Of a stretch of DNA of 64,000 nucleotides, positions 20,100-31,119 are shown piece after piece (position 1 is the stretch's first letter; the number at the start of each line of letters is the position of its first letter). A program made the position numbers and the translations under genes. The notes under the pieces were generated by a model that was not told the origin of the DNA, made no database searches, and saw nothing but the letters and a program-made list of their open reading frames with translations. Origin of the DNA: Pleurodeles waltl (taxonomy: Eukaryota; Chordata; Amphibia; Caudata; Salamandridae); assembly GCF_031143425.1 (NCBI RefSeq), contig NC_090448.1:529250313-529314312 (forward strand), written 5' to 3'.

Positions 20100-23000
20100 C
20101 TAAAAGAAAGGCCAAATATTGGGATGCATGAACAGAGATGGTGTGGAAGTTGGGTTTCTTCAAGAGACTCACATAAGGCTAACTGACGCAAAAGGCTTTG
20201 TGGGTGTGTGGGGAAGGAACAACTACTTTGCATTCTATAATAACGATGCTAGATACGTGGCCGTACTTATCACACATGCCTTGAGATTCCAATTGATTTC
20301 AACACGGGGACACTGGTGAGCGCAACTCGTACTGTTAATGCTAAGGTATTACAGCAGATGATTGAGATGGAGAAGCTGAGGGACCTATGTGAAGAGAGGT
20401 GTGGGCAGGAAGGAATATACTCCTACCATTCCACAGTGCGCAACACCCATTCCCATATAGATTTCTGGCTATCCCCTGCCGAAGTGCTCCCATGGGTTTG
20501 TCATATCACATACCTATCTTGCATGGTTCCATAACACTCCCCAATTATCCTCCATTTAACACTACCTTCTGACAGGCCCACATATGGGCCCTGGGCCTTC
20601 CCTGACAGGACACTCGGATATGCAGTCATTTGAAGACCTGCAGGGCACGATTGAGGAGCACTTTGAGACAAATGTAGACTTTGTATCAAGCACAGCCATG
20701 ATATGAGAAGCATTTAAAGCACACATATGAGGTTTTACCATAAGCAAATCTATTGAAGTACTAAAAAGTGCTGTGCATGAAGCTAGTGCAAGAAGAGAGT
20801 AGGCTACAACACTTAGAGCCAACATAAATGCTAACTTTCAACCCACGAACACTAGCGGAAATACAAGTGTCCACACAGGAGGTCAGGGATCTTATGGACA
20901 GGGAAATAAGATATATAACTAAAGATAATGTTGCCTGCTTAAACAAGGAAGGTAAATGTCAAAGCAAAACCCTCTCATGGCTGCAGTGAAGAGCACAGTT
21001 ACAGGACAGCATACACTCCCTCAGGCTCAGTACTGGGGGCACAACAAATGACAGGACAGATTAAGATAGTTCTGTGAAGACTGCTTAATATGGAGGTGGC
21101 GGGTGGTAGGCACTAAGGGACATTCAGAGACTACTAAATCTCTCTCTACACATGCAAAATGGCAACACCTATTACAGACATACATTACTTAGATGGCATT
21201 GCAATGGCTTTCAGTGGTCGCTAGACAATACCTACCTGAACTCATAGACACAAGAAATAGTGCAAGCCACCAACATCTTGGAGAATGGGAAATCCCCAGG
21301 CCCCCAACGGCCTCGCTGACGAGTTCTATAAAGAATATAAATAAGCTAATGTTAACACCCCAACTTGCTACACTTTACCAGGAAATGGTGGAGAAGGGAT
21401 AACCCTCTCATCACCAGGGAGGCATTCATCAAAGCAATATTGAAATATGGCATGGATGGGGTGCTTTGCTAGTCCTACAGCCCATTATCCTTTCAAATCT
21501 TGGATAATAAAATACTGGCATGTATCATTGTGAATAGAATGGCTCCATTGATGTCTGGCATGGTGCTGCCGAGCAATCCCGGGCAGAGCCACGCTATATA
21601 ACCTGTGTACGTTCTTTGATGTTATGCATTCCCAAACAAGTATTTTTATTCTTATACTCAGATGATATACTGCTATTTGTACAAGACCCTGAAATGGACT
21701 TTATACCCCTCCTGGCAGAAATAACATATTAGGCATTCAAAATAACTCGTCCAAATATGAGATGTTCCCACAAACATCAATGGTCCTTCTACTGGCGATG
21801 CATTCCCCACTGGGCTGGTGGGATGATACTGTCCGCTATGTCAGAATTAAACCCAGCAGAGACAAGCAACAAATAGTGCTGGAAAATTACGGCCATGTGC
21901 TAGCTAAGCCAAAGGATCAAGTCCATAGATCACTCTTACACTGTTGATGGCTGGGCAAATGTAATTGATCAAAATGCTTGTAGTTCCCAAATTCATATAC
22001 GTTTTTCAAAACATCCCAATACCTCTGCGACAAACCACCTTAGACCAACTCAAAACAGCACTGACAAGACTGGTGTAGGCTGGATGCCAGCCATGGGTTT
22101 GTTTGGATTCGCACTACCAGACGACCAGGGAGGATTTGCAGTGACCTGGAGAGATATTACCACACTGCAAATCACAATACATAATATTTTGGCTCTGCCC
22201 CCACATCCAAAGATCGGATACTAAGAGATGACCTGCATTGCTATCAAAGGACTGAGACTGCCCTGGGCTATTCAGATGGTCCGATGCACTAAATGGGCAA
22301 TCTGGTACATGGAAGCCAAGGCAGGGCACAACTGTATATATTCACCACATATAGCTCTCATTAACAACCCATCCTTTCCCCAAATGCTTGACAGTGGAGT
22401 TGCACGTAGGGTGAGGAAATCGGGCATACTCACAATGAGACACCTATTCAGAGAAGGCACATTCTTTGCTCTGGATCTATTTCGTGCAGAGAGATCCACT
22501 ACGCCAGTTGATGTCTTTGTTTACATGTGTCATGGCTACTTTGCCCAGTATCCCCGCTGAGCCACCTGACTAGCCTCACTTACCTATCTTATTCAGAACC
22601 AGAATGAAGAGGGACAATCTCCTCCTTATATGTATTACACACAGACATATGCACAAGCACCAAGAGCAGAGCCCTAGAGAAGTGAAAGGTAGATATTGAG
22701 CAAGACAGTCGCGGATGTGTGGAGGTACTGTTGCTTCCAAACTAAACTTATATTGATCAATGACAGACATTAACTACTCCACTTTAAGTTTGTCAACAGA
22801 TTATATTGCACAACACTTACACAGAATAGACGCAAAGAATTCGTCAGTGACCCAGACACCCTTGCAAACCAGCAGGCTTTTTCCACCTTGCGTCAATACT
22901 GGGACGACATATTTACTGCTATATTTATTGCTAGAAGCCAAAATAGTAGGTACCATGATCTAACATACCCCACTGCTAGTCTTACTGGGATACACTAAAC

Positions 23001-23215
23001 ATGAAAATGAACAGAAAATGATCAAGTTATTGGTAGGAGTATTACTTTTGTTGGCAAAGAAACAGCTGGCCTATTGCTGGAGGAGAGGCCCTCTCCATGG
23101 CGGACTGCTTGAGAGAGACAGCCCTTTCTTGCGAGCAAGCTGAAGACCATACATAGCTACCACACTCGTAAACCTGCTCATGAGATATCTGGGAATACTT
23201 TAGGCTCTACTTGGC
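20100..23215 (+). mobile_element. Decayed L1-like LINE ORF2
   Basis: Collinear pieces of L1-type ORF2 appear in broken + frames. The endonuclease is GFLQETHIRL with YFAFYNNDARYVAVLI (20140-20280), then YSYHSTVRNTHSHIDFWLS (20420-20475). RT shows PNGLADEFYKE near 21310 and YSDD at 21655-21666, the FADD-like catalytic box. The C-terminal part includes QQAFSTLRQYWDD-like text near 22870. It ends near 23215 in front of a G-run. ORF1 and the first part of the endonuclease are absent. The density of stops marks it as old. Confidence 0.65.
20119..20534 (+). pseudogene. L1-like endonuclease domain relic
   Basis: Two frames joined by a frameshift near 20317 cover the apurinic-like endonuclease: the LQETH motif with its catalytic Glu, a strand repeat (VAVLITHALRFQ) and then YSYHS and HIDFW near the end, where Asp and Trp match L1 endonucleases. 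The domain nicks target DNA to prime reverse transcription. Stops follow at 20317 and 20532. Confidence 0.6.
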
Positions 23216-23241
23216 CTAAAAAATGGATGGCGATGGGGCTT

Positions 23242-23259
23242 GGGGGGGGGGGGGGGGGG
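23242..23259 (+). repeat. Run of 18 G
   Basis: A pure G-run, seen directly, near the end of the L1 relic. It could form a G-quadruplex and is a likely sequencing and replication trouble spot. Confidence 0.9.
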
Positions 23260-23501
23260 AGTCTGGCTTGTCCGGTCTCCCCCTAGGCTAGTCGGGCATG
23301 GTGGCGCATTCCACAACGCTCTGGGTGGGCATTGGTGTAATTCCCACAGGTAGCGGGTTATAGTGGAGGCTTTTGATGGGTGGTGGTGGTTGTGGGCGGC
23401 CTCTTGGGCTGTTGTCACACCTAGGAGTAGGGCGCAGTTCCAATTTGTCATTGAAAGTAGTGGTAGGCCGGAGACTTTAATTGTGCTTTAAAAATTCTTA
23501 G

Positions 23502-24295
23502 CTTAGCCTAGCAGCACACCGTCACATTAGTGACGTTCAGCTTCATTTTGCCTATTGACTTTATTTTAACATTAGCCACAGCCATGTTAAAAGCTCTAAG
23601 TAATTTTCCATGTTGTACAATGTGCTCATGTTTTTATTTTTCTGTTCTTTTCTACCAAGGGTTAGGCTGATAAGAATGTACTAAGACGGCAGGGAATGGT
23701 CTTGTTTTGCAGGGGCACCTTGGGATTGTGGCCAAGTTCAACGTGTTATTTTCAAAGCTGGCCTAAAGCAATCAGCATTTTTGGAATAAATAAACTTCTG
23801 CAGTGAGAAGGAGGTTCTAGAATTTTCCTCTCTTTGTTCAAAGTATGAGAGGCCGACACCAAATAGGGTGGGGACTGAGAATAATTCAGATCTCAGACAT
23901 GCCCAGGATGCTGGGGTGTGTCATCCTTCCACTGAGGATAATTGATCTCTCTCTCCTTGGTCTTTTCTGGGATCTGGCGATCTGATGCTGAATAGGAGGG
24001 AGATGAAGCAGTTGTGCCCTTGCCTCATGGTGATGCATATTTTTAATTCATTATTTCCTTTGCATTATAATACAGATACATAGATTTGCTATGTATATTG
24101 CAGTGGAGAATAATTTGTAAATTTTTTCATTTCATTGCTGTGAGCATTTTTAAACGTGTGCTTTCAGCATGCTAATCTCCTTTTACGAACCTTGCGAAGT
24201 GAAATAATAAATGTCTTCTTTAGACTAAGAAGTGCATTCCAGAGATTTTTGTCAATGCATGAGTGTTTCAGCTCGGTCAATAGTGAAGCAAAACA
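23502..24295 (+). repeat. ERV-L-like LTR, left copy (5'-truncated)
   Basis: It matches 37632-38406 in order throughout, with about 10 per cent differences by eye: CTTAGCCTAGCAGCACACC at the start, GGAATAAATAAACTTCTGCAG (with a poly(A) signal) in the middle, and AGTGAAGCAAAACA at the end, after which the copies diverge. The first 90 bases of the right LTR have no counterpart here, so this copy is truncated on its left. No convincing primer-binding site follows it. Confidence 0.65.
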
Positions 24296-24540
24296 TTTTG
24301 CCGTAGTCGGACTGTGTCAAGGGAGGTTGGAAGTTGAAAGTGTACGATTTAAAAGTGAAAAATATGTTTTTATTCAGAGAGTTAAAGGAAGCACTGCAAA
24401 CCTTTTTCTGAAAATGCATGTGAAATTAAAATCTCTTGTGATGTCTTGGCAAATGTGTTGTCATGTTTATAAGGACTTTCAAAATTTTGTGATGGGTGCT
24501 TGGATAAAACAGAATTAAAACTGTAATATTTTTTTATAAT

Positions 24541-24719
24541 TTGCTTTTTGAATGGAATGATGAGCCTTTTGTTCTTGACAGGAGGGCTTGGATACTTTTG
24601 TCTTCTTACAGAAAAATGCATGAGAGATGTAAGCAGCTAGAATATGAAAATAAGAAATTACAGAAACAGCTTGTTAACACAAAAAATACTGTAACTATGC
24701 TGCCTTGTCAGAATAAGGT
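24541..24719 (+). pseudogene. ERV-L-like gag fragment with coiled coil
   Basis: The frame has a heptad-like run, MHERCKQLEYENKKLQKQL, after the left LTR. It is cut at 24719 by the LTR of the Gmr1-like gypsy element, and same-strand sequence resumes at 36229. Its position right after the LTR and the coiled coil suggest a class III Gag N-terminus; there is no diagnostic motif. Confidence 0.35.
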
Positions 24720-25639
24720 TGTAACAGGAGCGCCGTTACAGGGTTGCCGCCGGCAGAGCAGGTTACCGAGGCAACCATAGACGGCGTCATCAGGAAGTGC
24801 CACGGGAGCACTTCAAATAGAAGAGACCCGGTGACCTCGAGGGACTTCCTGGGTCAGGAAGAGGAGCAGGAGAGAGACGATGTGGAAGCGGGGAAGAGGA
24901 CATGAGCAACGAGGAAGATGTGGAGAAAAGCAAAGACACAGGGACGCCAGAGCAGGTGTCGAGCGGAGATCCCAATGAGGAAGGAGACGTGAAGGAGAGT
25001 GACGACGGAGAGAAGAGAGGAGAGGACGTAACACCTGGAGCATAAACAGACCGGGAGCCAGAGGGAGAGGAGTCTACCACGAGTAGACCACACCACGTGC
25101 CTGGAGGAACTTAACTCCACAAGGTACGGGCATATTTCAGCAAAAGAACACCTATTGGGATTAGTGGACACGAGGGGAAAGTAGGGGACACAGGGGGAAA
25201 GTAAGGGAACACCTAGGGGGAATAGCTTCCTAGATAAGTCGGTTCAGGTGGGGAAGGAGAACCCCATAAACCACTTCTGCATGCAAGGCATGTATGATGC
25301 ACCTGAAGAGAGACCCCTGCCTCATGTCCTCTACCCACTCCCCTCCCTGGTGAACCCCAGACTATACTTTACGATGAAACACTTACCTGAGACCTAGTCT
25401 CTCTCTCTTCCTTCCGAGGCATATCGGTCAGGAGCTTGACCTGGGCACCACCAGTTCCCACATCAGGCCATCCAGAGGATGGAGGAACCAGCCTAGGAAA
25501 AGAGAAGGAAGAAAGAATTGTAGTAGATTATAATATTTATGTCTCTACAACCCTAAAGAAAAAAATAAAACAAATACATTTTAAAATCCCCATCACAGAC
25601 TGCATTGCCTATAATTACTCACGGTATCGGCCTCCTACA
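24720..25639 (+). repeat. Gmr1-like 5' LTR (920 bp)
   Basis: Starts TGTAACAGGAGCGCCGTTAC and ends CGGCCTCCTACA. It matches 35318-36228 collinearly. About 30 bp near 24820 (after GGAAGTGCC) are missing in the other copy. It holds AATAAAACAAATACATTTTA near its end. Confidence 0.85.
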
Positions 25640-25640
25640 G

Positions 25641-25655
25641 TGGTGTCAGAAGTGG
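25641..25655 (+). other. Primer-binding site, tRNA-Leu-like
   Basis: TGGTGTCAGAAGTGG lies one base after the 5' LTR. It is the complement of the 3' end of a vertebrate leucine tRNA (TGGTGTCAGGAGTGG) with one difference, the expected site and place for priming minus-strand DNA. Confidence 0.65.
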
Positions 25656-25689
25656 ATTATAAAAGTGTTGTAACTATACCCACTGCAAA

Positions 25690-26560
25690 ATGGATACGGA
25701 CACTATCCTAGCAGACATGATACACCAATTAGCTGAGGGCCAGAGACACGTACAGCTAGTCTTTGAAGAACAAGTAAAAAATGCTGAAAAGGATCAAGAA
25801 CAGCTACAGGCGGCATTAAAAAGTCATGCAACAATAACAGCAAACAATCAGTTAGTACATGAAACAGCCATACCAAAACTGACAGAGACAATTGCTAGCG
25901 CTAAGGTCCATCCGAATGTTCCCAGTTCAGTCCTACAGAAATAAGTGCTAGGAGAAGGCCCTGACTCGTTTTTCACTAATTTTGAGAGGGTTGCCCTCTA
26001 TGCTACATGGCCCAAGGAGCGTTGGGGCCAATATATTGCCCCCTTATTGACTGGCGAATTACAAAATGCATAACAAGCAGCCAATCCCGGGGGAATTGCC
26101 CCGTATGACACATAAAAAAAAAAAACATACTCGAAAGGTTAGGGTATGATATGTGAACATTACAGAGTAAAATTTAAACAGGAGAAATGGGGTGCCCAGG
26201 ATAATGCTAGAGCTATATGTAGAAGCCTTACCTAGTTCCACTAGGAACTGGATAAAACAACATCCAAATGTATCCACTACAGAAGCTATTGAATTGGCTA
26301 ATGCATAGCGCAGAACTATAGACTATAAAACCTATCCATCACGGAACATACGGTCGCCTCCTCCAGCAGGGAAATCGACGATAGAGAAACCCTCATCCTG
26401 AGAACCGGTGGATACTCCTAGGCTCCCCAAACCCGTGGGAAAGGAAAGGGGTAGCCAACCTCAGTGCTATAATTGCGCAGAATGGGGCCATATCACCAGA
26501 AAATGTCCCTGACGGGTTCAAAGTCCGGAACCCATGAAAATCCGGTCCGCGAGAGGACCC
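25690..26560 (+). pseudogene. Gmr1-like gag with CCHC zinc knuckle
   Basis: An open start (MDTDTILADMIHQLAEGQRH, 84 residues, helical and Gln/Lys rich) stops at 25942. Beyond it, in broken frames, come FFTNFERVALYATWPKERW and LPSSTRNWIKQHP, a pattern like the SCAN-related gag of vertebrate gypsy elements. A perfect knuckle CYNCAEWGHITRKC (C-x2-C-x4-H-x4-C) lies near 26470-26511 and is followed at once by a stop. Gag packages the element RNA. The gene is then cut by the DIRS at 26679. Confidence 0.65.
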
Positions 26561-26640
26561 CACCCTTAAAAATGCATGGGAACAGGTTGTTAAAGAAATA
26601 CCCAACAAGGTAGAAATCTTTTATTTTGTTAAAAAAAGTT

Positions 26641-26643
<3 letters not shown>

Positions 26644-26678
<35 letters not shown>
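26644..26678 (+). repeat. (TA)n microsatellite at the DIRS left edge
   Basis: About 17 TA units end exactly at the DIRS left end. The right flank of the DIRS resumes ATATATG, so the element sits inside or beside the dinucleotide run. Confidence 0.85.
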
Positions 26679-26681
<3 letters not shown>

Positions 26682-26859
26682 CGATGGCATGTGTAGCTGC
26701 AGATACACATGCTGTGCACATCCCGCCATCTAGTTTTGGGCTCGGAGTGTTACAAGTTGTTTTTCTTCGAAGAAGTCTTTTTCGAGTCATGAGATCGATG
26801 GACTCCTCCCCTTTCGGCTCCATTGCGCATGGGCGTCGACTCCATCTTAGATTGTTTTC
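26679..26859 (+). repeat. DIRS left inverted terminal repeat
   Basis: From GTTCGATGGCATGTG to GATTGTTTTC. It pairs as an inverted repeat with 32481-32660, with roughly 10 differences. It includes CCCGCCATCTAGTTTT (26722-26737), a CTCF-like core on -. Confidence 0.9.
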
Positions 26860-26989
26860 TTTCCGCCATCGGGTTCGGACGTGTTCCTTTTCGCTCCGCG
26901 TTTCGGTTCTGAAAGTTAGTTAAAATCTCGGAAAATTCGACGGTATTGTTTGCGTTCGGTATCGGGTTAGTTACAACAGATCGACACCG

Positions 26990-27715
26990 GTGGCCCTTTG
27001 GGGTTTTCGATTCCCCGGCGGGGCCTGGTCGGCCCGACCACGTGCGTCTTCAAGGCTAATGGAAAGGACCCCATTCCGCTTCTGCCCCGAATGTCACAAC
27101 AAGTATCCTTATACAGATCAGCATCTGGTCTGTAATTTGTGTTTGTCTCCAGAACACAAAGAGGATACCTGTGAGGCCTGTTGAGCGTTTCGGTCGAGGA
27201 AGACGTTAAGAGACCGAAGAGCAAGAAGACTACAAATGGCGTCGGCGCCGACAGGACAACAACACTTGGAGGAAGAGGAAGAAACATTCTCCATCGCGGA
27301 TTCGGACTCGGACGAGGTTGATCCCGAACAGAGGCCGAAAACCGTGAGTAAGACGTCACAACACAAAACTCACGGAAAAAACGCTAAAGCCCAGGGAACG
27401 CCACCGCCAGCAGGCCATGGCTTAACCCGAAAAATAGGTGACCGACCATCGGCACCAAAAAAGGGCACGCATGTGTCGAAGTCATCCGACTCCGGTCGAG
27501 ATACCGGCACAGAGCAGACACTACCCCGAGACACCGGGTCAGAGCAATCTCGACACCGAGAGGGCGGCACCGAAATGAGTCGGCATCGAGAGATCAGTAC
27601 GCCGAAAATCAAAAAAGTGTCTTCGGAGCCGAAAAGACTGCCGAAAAAGTTTCCATACCGAAACATCCGGCTTTGGAACCGAAATCGAGTTCCTACACCG
27701 AGGAACAGGGCCTGA
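26990..27715 (+). pseudogene. DIRS gag N-terminal part with Cys/His finger
   Basis: The frame has a Cys-rich finger CPECHNKYPYTDQH, then CNLCLSPEHKEDTCEAC, and a single in-frame TGA at 27182. It continues in the same frame through an acidic patch (LEEEEETFSIADSDSDEVD) and Lys/Arg/Ser/Thr-rich text to a stop at 27715. The finger is typical of the beginning of vertebrate DIRS gag and probably binds RNA. Downstream gag continues in other frames. Confidence 0.7.
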
Positions 27716-28146
27716 CCTCACAGATGCAAGGACACAGATTCGGACAGGAACTAGAGGCAGGGGAACCAGATTACACTCAAAGAAGGCTCCGCATTCAAAA
27801 AGACACAGGGAAGATCAGTACTCTCCCTCCAATCCGAATGAAAAGAAAACTTGCCTTCCAAGAGAAAGACAAGCAGCCACAGGCAAAGGTTGCAAGACAA
27901 GTGACTCCGCCACCATCTCCACAACGCTCACCACAACCATCACCGGTAGCCACTCCACCAATGATGCAGTCCCCAACTCATACAGGGATGAGTCAGGATG
28001 ATCCTGACGCATGGGATCTTTATGATGCGCCTGTCCCGACTGTTATCCAGCGAGACCGTCACCACCTGAGGACAGCACTGCCTACACACAGGTGGTGTCC
28101 AGAGCAGCTGCGTTTCATAATGCAACCCTGCACGCAGAACCTATAG
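27673..28146 (+). pseudogene. DIRS gag middle part
   Basis: A 157-residue frame with a basic Gln-rich start, a Pro-rich run (TPPPSPQRSPQPSPVATPP) and DPDAWDLYDAPV. It overlaps the previous frame near 27673-27715 and gives way to the next frame near 28090; both changes look like indels. Confidence 0.65.
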
Positions 28147-29021
28147 AGGATGACTTTCTCTTTAATACACTGTCGTCCGCACATAGCCAGTACCAGAGTC
28201 TCCCTATGTTACCAGGAATGCTCAAACACTCCAAACAAGTGTTTCAGGAGCCTGTGAAGGGCAGGGCCATTACTCCAAGGGTGGAGAAAAAGTACAAACT
28301 GCCACCAACAGACCCTGTGTACATCACGCAGCAATTAACACCAGACTCAGTGGTAGTAGGGGCAGCTTGCAAAAGGGCGAACTCACACACCTCAGGAGAT
28401 GCCCCACCTCCAGACAAAGAAAGTCGCAAGTTTGACGCAGCAGGGAAAAGGTTTGCGGCACAGGCAGCCAACCAATGGCGCTTTGCCAACTCACAGGCAT
28501 TGCTGGCGAGATATGATAGGGCTCATTGGGACGAAATGCAACATTTCATAGAACACCTGCCCAAAGAGTTCCAAAAAAGAGCACAACAAGTGGTGGAGGA
28601 AGGCCAGAGTATCTTGAACAATCAGATACGTTCAGCAATGGATGCAGCCGACACAGCTGCTAGGACTGTAAATACAGCAGTGACCATACGGAGGCACGCA
28701 TGGCTACGAACCTCAGGATTCAAGCCGGAAATACAACAAGCAGTCCTGAATATGCCCTTTAACGGACAGCAGTTGTTTGGGCCGGAGGTGGACACTGCTA
28801 TCGAAAAACTTAAAAAGGACACAGATACGGCCAAAGCCATGGGCGCACTCTACTCACAGAGCAGAGGCACATTTCGGAAATCACATTTTCGGGGGGAGGG
28901 GGGGGTTTCGGGGACAGAGCACAGAACCCTCACCCTCACAAACAAGACCCACTTATCAAAGTCAATATCAGCGGGGAAGTTTTCGGGGACAAGACAGAGG
29001 AGGACAGTTCCCAAAGAGTAG
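28092..29021 (+). pseudogene. DIRS gag C-terminal part
   Basis: A 309-residue open frame containing AFHNATLHAEPIEDDFLFNT and later AWLRTSGFKPEIQQAVLNM, NGQQLFGPEVD and KKDTDTAKAMGALY, a run strongly kept in vertebrate DIRS gag. It probably forms the particle around element RNA. It ends in a Gly/Arg/Ser-rich tail. RT starts about 220 bases later in a different frame. Confidence 0.75.
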
Positions 29022-29237
29022 AGGGAAGTTCCAGAGTCCCAAAACTCCACAAAATAAACAGTGACTTCAACGTCACAAATCCCCAACACATAACACCAGT
29101 GGGGGGGGAGACTAACCAATTTCTACAACAACTGGGAAGAAATAACAACAGACACGTGGGTCCTAGCCATTATCCAACATGGCTATTGCATAGAATTTCT
29201 ACAATTCCCTCCAAATGTCCCACCGAAAACACACTAC

Positions 29238-29939
29238 ATGTCCAAACAACACATGGATCTCTTACAACTGGAGATCCAAGCGTTGTTGCAAAAAGATGCA
29301 ATAGAGCTAGTACCAATTCATCAGAAAGGAACAGGAGTTTACTCCCTGTACTTTCTCATACCCAAAAAAGACAAAACTCTAAGACCTATACTCAGAACAT
29401 TAAACATATACATCAAATCAGATCACTTTCACATGGTGACACTGCAAGACGTGATCCCATTGCTCAAACAACAAGACTACATGACAACACTAGACCTCAA
29501 GGATGCGTATTTCCATATACCTATACATCCTTCCCACAGAAAGTACTTAAGGTTTGTAATCCAAGGGGTACATTACCAGTTCAAAGTGTTGCCATTCGGG
29601 ATAACAACAGCGCCAAGAGTTTTCACAAAATGCCTGGCAGTAGTGGCAGCTCATATCAGAAGGCAGCAAATACATGTGTTCCCGTACCTAGACGATTGGT
29701 TAATCAAAACCAATACGCAAGAATGGTGTTCACAACACACAAAGTATGTCATAGAAACCCTTCACAAGCTAGGTTTCTCACTCAACTACAAAAAATCACA
29801 CCTACAGCCGTGTCAAATACAACAATACTTAGGAGCAACAATCAACACAACAAAAGGGATTGCCACTCCAAGTCCACAAACAGTACAGGCATTTCAAAAC
29901 GTAATACAAGCCATGCACCAAAAAAAAAGTTACAGGTAA
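29238..29939 (+). CDS. DIRS reverse transcriptase
   Basis: The 233-residue frame covers fingers and palm: SLYFLIPKKDKTLRPILRTL, MTTLDLKDAYFHIPIHP (motif A Asp), YQFKVLPFGITTAPRVFTK (motif B) and HVFPYLDDWLI (YLDD, motif C), then YLGATINT. All palm acids are present and there is no stop. YLDDWL is typical of DIRS. Near 29920-29928 a run of nine A lies at the change of frame into RNase H, so in this copy RT and RNase H are separated by a frameshift. Confidence 0.85.
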   Translation: MSKQHMDLLQLEIQALLQKDAIELVPIHQKGTGVYSLYFLIPKKDKTLRPILRTLNIYIKSDHFHMVTLQDVIPLLKQQDYMTTLDLKDAYFHIPIHPSHRKYLRFVIQGVHYQFKVLPFGITTAPRVFTKCLAVVAAHIRRQQIHVFPYLDDWLIKTNTQEWCSQHTKYVIETLHKLGFSLNYKKSHLQPCQIQQYLGATINTTKGIATPSPQTVQAFQNVIQAMHQKKSYR

Positions 29940-30573
29940 AATTAGTGATGAAGCTACTGGGCATGATGTTGTCATGCATAGCCATTGTCCCAAACGCAAG
30001 ATTGCACATGCGGCCCTTACAACAGTGCCTAGCATCACAATGGTCACAAGCACAGGGTCAACTTCAAGATCTAGTGTTGATAGACCGCCAAACATACACC
30101 TCGCTTCAATGGTGGAACACTATAAATTTAAACAGAGGGCAGCCTTTTCAAGACCCAGTGCCTCAATACGTAATCACAACGGATGCCTCCATGATAGGGT
30201 GGGGAGCACACCTCAACCAACACAGCATCCAAGGACAATGGGACACTCAGCAGAGACAGCTTCACATAAATCACTTAGAACTACTAACAGTATTTCTAGC
30301 GCTGAAAGCATTTCAAGCTATAATAACCCATAAACACATTCTTGTCAAAACAGACAACATGACAACAATGTATTATTTGAACAAGCAGGGAGGAACACAC
30401 TCAACACAGTTGTGTCTCTTGTCACAGAAAATATGGCATTGGGCGATTCACAACCACATTCGCCTAATAGTGCAGTTCATACCTGGAATTCAAAACCAGT
30501 TAGCAGACAATCTCTCTCGGGATTACCAACAGATCCACGAATGGGAAATTCATCCCCAAATACTAAAGACTTA
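29940..30573 (+). pseudogene. DIRS RNase H
   Basis: In the frame that ends at 30574: LLGMMLSCIAIVPNARLHMR (RT tether), then YVITTDASMIGWGAHL (first Asp), HLELLTVFLALKAF (Glu), VKTDNMTTMYYLNKQGG (Asp) and VQFIPGIQNQLADNLSR (last Asp). All catalytic positions are visible. It removes RNA from the hybrid. The upstream half of this long frame is only an out-of-frame shadow of RT. A MITE insertion at 30574 cuts the gene just after the domain. Confidence 0.8.
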
Positions 30574-30730
30574 GGCCCGTATTTATACTTTTTTTAGCGC
30601 CGCATTTGCGCCGCTTTTTGACGGCTAACGGCGCAAACCTACAAAATACAATGGTATTTTGCAAGTTTGCGCCGTTTTTGCGTCAAAAAACGACGCAAAT
30701 GCGGCGCTAAAAAAAGTATAAATACGGGCC
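30574..30730. mobile_element. Harbinger-type MITE, 157 bp, TTA target duplication
   Basis: A nearly perfect long palindrome: it starts GGCCCGTATTTATACTTTTT and ends with the complement AAAAAGTATAAATACGGGCC, with GCGCCGCATTTGCG-type arms. TTA at 30571-30573 is repeated at 30731-30733. A 3-bp TWA target duplication and GGSCC ends are hallmarks of PIF/Harbinger MITEs. It has no coding capacity and would be moved by a transposase such as that of the element at 1-2344 or a relative. Confidence 0.93.
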
Positions 30731-31110
30731 TTACTTCCAAAGGTGGGGAACACCGCAAATAGACCTATTTGCAACAAAAGAAAACGCAAAATGCCAAAAC
30801 TTCGCATCCAGGTACCCACAGGCTCACTCTCAGGGCAATGCGTTATGGATGAGTTGGTCAGGGATATTTTCATACGCTTTTACCCCTCTCCCACTCCTTC
30901 CATATCTAGTAAACAAATTGAGTCAAAACAAACTCAAACTCATACTAATAGCGCCAACTTGGGCACGACAACCTTGGTACACAATACTACTAGACCTCTC
31001 AGTAGTGCCCCATATCAAACTACCAAACAGACCAGATCTGTTAACTCAACACAAACAACAGATCAGACACCCAATCCAGCATCGCTGAATCTAGCAATTT
31101 GGCTCCTGAA
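30731..31110 (+). pseudogene. DIRS linker between RNase H and recombinase
   Basis: After the MITE the coding sequence resumes in the frame with MSWSGIFSYAFTPLPLLPYL and LILIAPTWARQPWY, a segment usually found between RNase H and recombinase in DIRS. It stops near 31088. Another frame overlaps and is a shadow. Confidence 0.65.
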
Positions 31111-31119
31111 GTCTTAGAA

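Noticed and set aside
2345..20100. LTR pair for the class I ERV
   Set aside because: No matching blocks found by eye between the sequence before gag and after env, so none is called.
23200..23451. 83-residue Pro-rich frame on -
   Set aside because: Its composition comes from the complement of the G-run and decayed L1 sequence; no motif.
24790..25171. Several overlapping Ser/Leu/Pro-rich - frames in the gypsy LTRs (also 35278-35800)
   Set aside because: Shadows of purine-rich LTR sequence; not conserved between the two LTRs as protein.
29099..29930. First two thirds of a 491-residue + frame overlapping the DIRS RT
   Set aside because: It is the out-of-frame shadow of the RT frame 29238-29939; only its last part is real RNase H.
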